Source: Bombyx mori (taxonomy: Eukaryota; Arthropoda; Insecta; Lepidoptera; Bombycidae). From it: DNA of 64,000 bases. A program made the translations under genes and the position numbers. Every line of letters starts with the position of its first letter. Position 1 is the first letter of the stretch. The notes under the pieces are model-generated. The model saw only the letters and a program-made list of their open reading frames with translations. It was not told the DNA's origin and searched no databases. The stretch lies in contig NC_085128.1 of the NCBI RefSeq assembly GCF_030269925.1, positions 6,326,501 to 6,390,500 on the forward strand, read 5' to 3'. Of this stretch, positions 62,901 to 64,000 are shown piece by piece.

Positions 62901-62924
62901 GGTGTTACGATAAGCTGAGATACA

Positions 62925-62960
62925 ACTGATACGGTATGTGTGTAAAGAACTACTTATATA
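62925..62960 (-). promoter_or_regulatory. Core promoter of CPR gene 13
   Basis: TATATAAG from 62960 to 62953 and TCAGT at 62929-62925, A at +33. Confidence 0.8.
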
Positions 62961-62964
62961 CTCG

Positions 62965-64000
62965 ACATTCGAGCTTTGGGTGAGACAAGGTCGACAGGTC
63001 AAGTAGCAACGTCATTATTAACTGGATGGCTTTCTTTTCAAGTTTTTAATTCGAATACCAAGAGTGTCATGTTATTTCAAAAAACATTTTGATTGGCTTG
63101 TATTATAATTATTGGTATTTACACTATTAATATAAATTCGAGCCTCGTTTTGATGCTGCGGTCTGAATATTGTGGAATGTATTGTTGTACCTCTGTGTGT
63201 TTCTTTGGTACTTGTTATTTATTCCAGAAACTTCCTCTGAAAAACCATATTAGTTAAAATACTTATTTTCTATATTTTTGGAATATTAATGCAACAGCAT
63301 GGCTTTTATGGGACAAACACTTAACCGATGCTTCCACGTTACTCATAATTATATACCTTTAATTACATTATTTACTAATTACTTTATTAATTACCTTTAA
63401 TAATTAACAGTATTATTATACAGGTGTATAATACAGGTGAATGTGGAACAAATAATATTTAAAATAAAATATAAAAAAAAAACAATTTTAAAAATTCATT
63501 ACAAAGATTAATATAATTATTCTACTATTTTATTATTTTCGAACAAACTGCTTTTTTCGGCCACCAATGAAATGAACCTACTCGGCATCTGGTCCAAATA
63601 AGACTATCTTCTGAAAAAATGTTTTATATTTATACACCACCGATAGTGTGTCTGTCGAAGTAGATATTTATCATGAAAATTATAGATAAAATAAAATAAG
63701 TATGCACGTTTTTTTTTGTTGTAGCGGAGTGGCTTTTACGAATCCCGTATAAATTGATACCACTTCTCTGTCCGCATCAGAACCAATCAGGTGTTCGAGT
63801 TCTAAACGTAAGGTAGCTGTTACTTTTAGAACTCGAAATACTGCGCTCACTGGACTCTCTGTTGCGAACGCCCTGAGAGAAGCCGAAAACCGAAGCAAAT
63901 CGAAGCTGAGGGCACAAAGAGCCACGAAGGGCTTTCAAGGGCACGACCTGCAGCAATGAAGTATTCGACTAAGAAGAAGAGTTACTTCAATGCAATTACA
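62965..64000. other. Right flank, AT-rich
   Basis: No gene is supported. At about 63780-63990 a less AT-rich stretch ends in AAGGGCACGACCTGCAGCAA and AAGAAGAAGAG, resembling a LINE 3' tail; too short to classify. Confidence 0.45.

Noticed and set aside
1..64000. CRISPR arrays, operons, prophage or bacterial genes
   Set aside because: None seen. Repeats are dispersed SINE/LINE copies and the genes are spliced insect genes.

Overview
The window is lepidopteran nuclear DNA, almost certainly a Bombyx silkworm. It is AT-rich and intron-bearing, and it is full of copies of a tRNA-headed SINE whose sequence I recognise as Bm1 of Bombyx mori (head around 29840-29910, body ending in the CACAGCCCACC..TTAAGTGGTTACTGGAGCCC block). 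Jockey-, R1-, CR1- and RTE-type LINEs, mariner/maT elements and Helitrons fill most of the rest. No CRISPR, operon or bacterial signal is present.

The host genes are one family: 13 apparently intact cuticular-protein genes with the RR-2 form of the Rebers-Riddiford chitin-binding domain, plus one wrecked pseudogene. Because the genes are spliced, single-frame reading shows only pieces. I rebuilt each gene from GT-AG junctions and in-frame sums. Nearly all share one plan: a TATA box, an initiator (mostly TCAGT) with its A 32-34 bp downstream, a first coding exon of only 9-12 nt (MxK or MxxK), a second exon with the rest of the signal peptide and a His-rich spacer containing an SSQxI motif, then a 167-nt exon with most of the RR-2 domain, and a short last exon joined in phase 2. 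Genes 12 and 13 differ: they have Ala/Pro/Val-rich spacers and an unsplit RR-2 exon.

Layout: 1-2622, 3' part of a very young Jockey-like LINE with a 72-nt A tail. 3.6-4.8 kb, gene 1 (+). 6.7-12.1 kb, a CPR pseudogene broken by a nested stack (Bm1, then a chimeric LINE insertion inside the Bm1 A box). 12.2-12.6 kb, mariner relic. 13.0-13.7 kb, gene 2 (+). 15.1-16.4 kb, mariner with both ends. 17.1-17.8 kb, gene 3 (-). 18.65-20.73 kb, R1-clade LINE with target-site repeats. 21-22.3 kb, two LINE scraps back to back. 22.7-24.2 kb, gene 4 (-). 26-29.8 kb and 31.7-36.5 kb, a segmental duplication carrying a divergent gene pair each (5/6 and 7/8). 36.5-38 kb, maT and RTE scraps. 38.8-40.8 kb, gene 9 (-), a third partial copy. 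42.3-44.4 kb, gene 10 (+). 48.4-50.9 kb, gene 11 (-) with a very long His/Glu/Lys spacer. 54.7-57.4 kb, an internally deleted Helitron ending in a 328-bp inverted repeat. 58.3-59.2 kb, gene 12 (+). 62.0-63.0 kb, gene 13 (-).

All the products should be secreted by epidermis into the chitinous procuticle. The main oddities are a 63-bp in-frame tandem duplication that doubles a splice acceptor in gene 4, the long hairpin near 57 kb, and the chimeric insertion at 7.7-11.8 kb. I saw no clear sign of an unknown multi-gene system.
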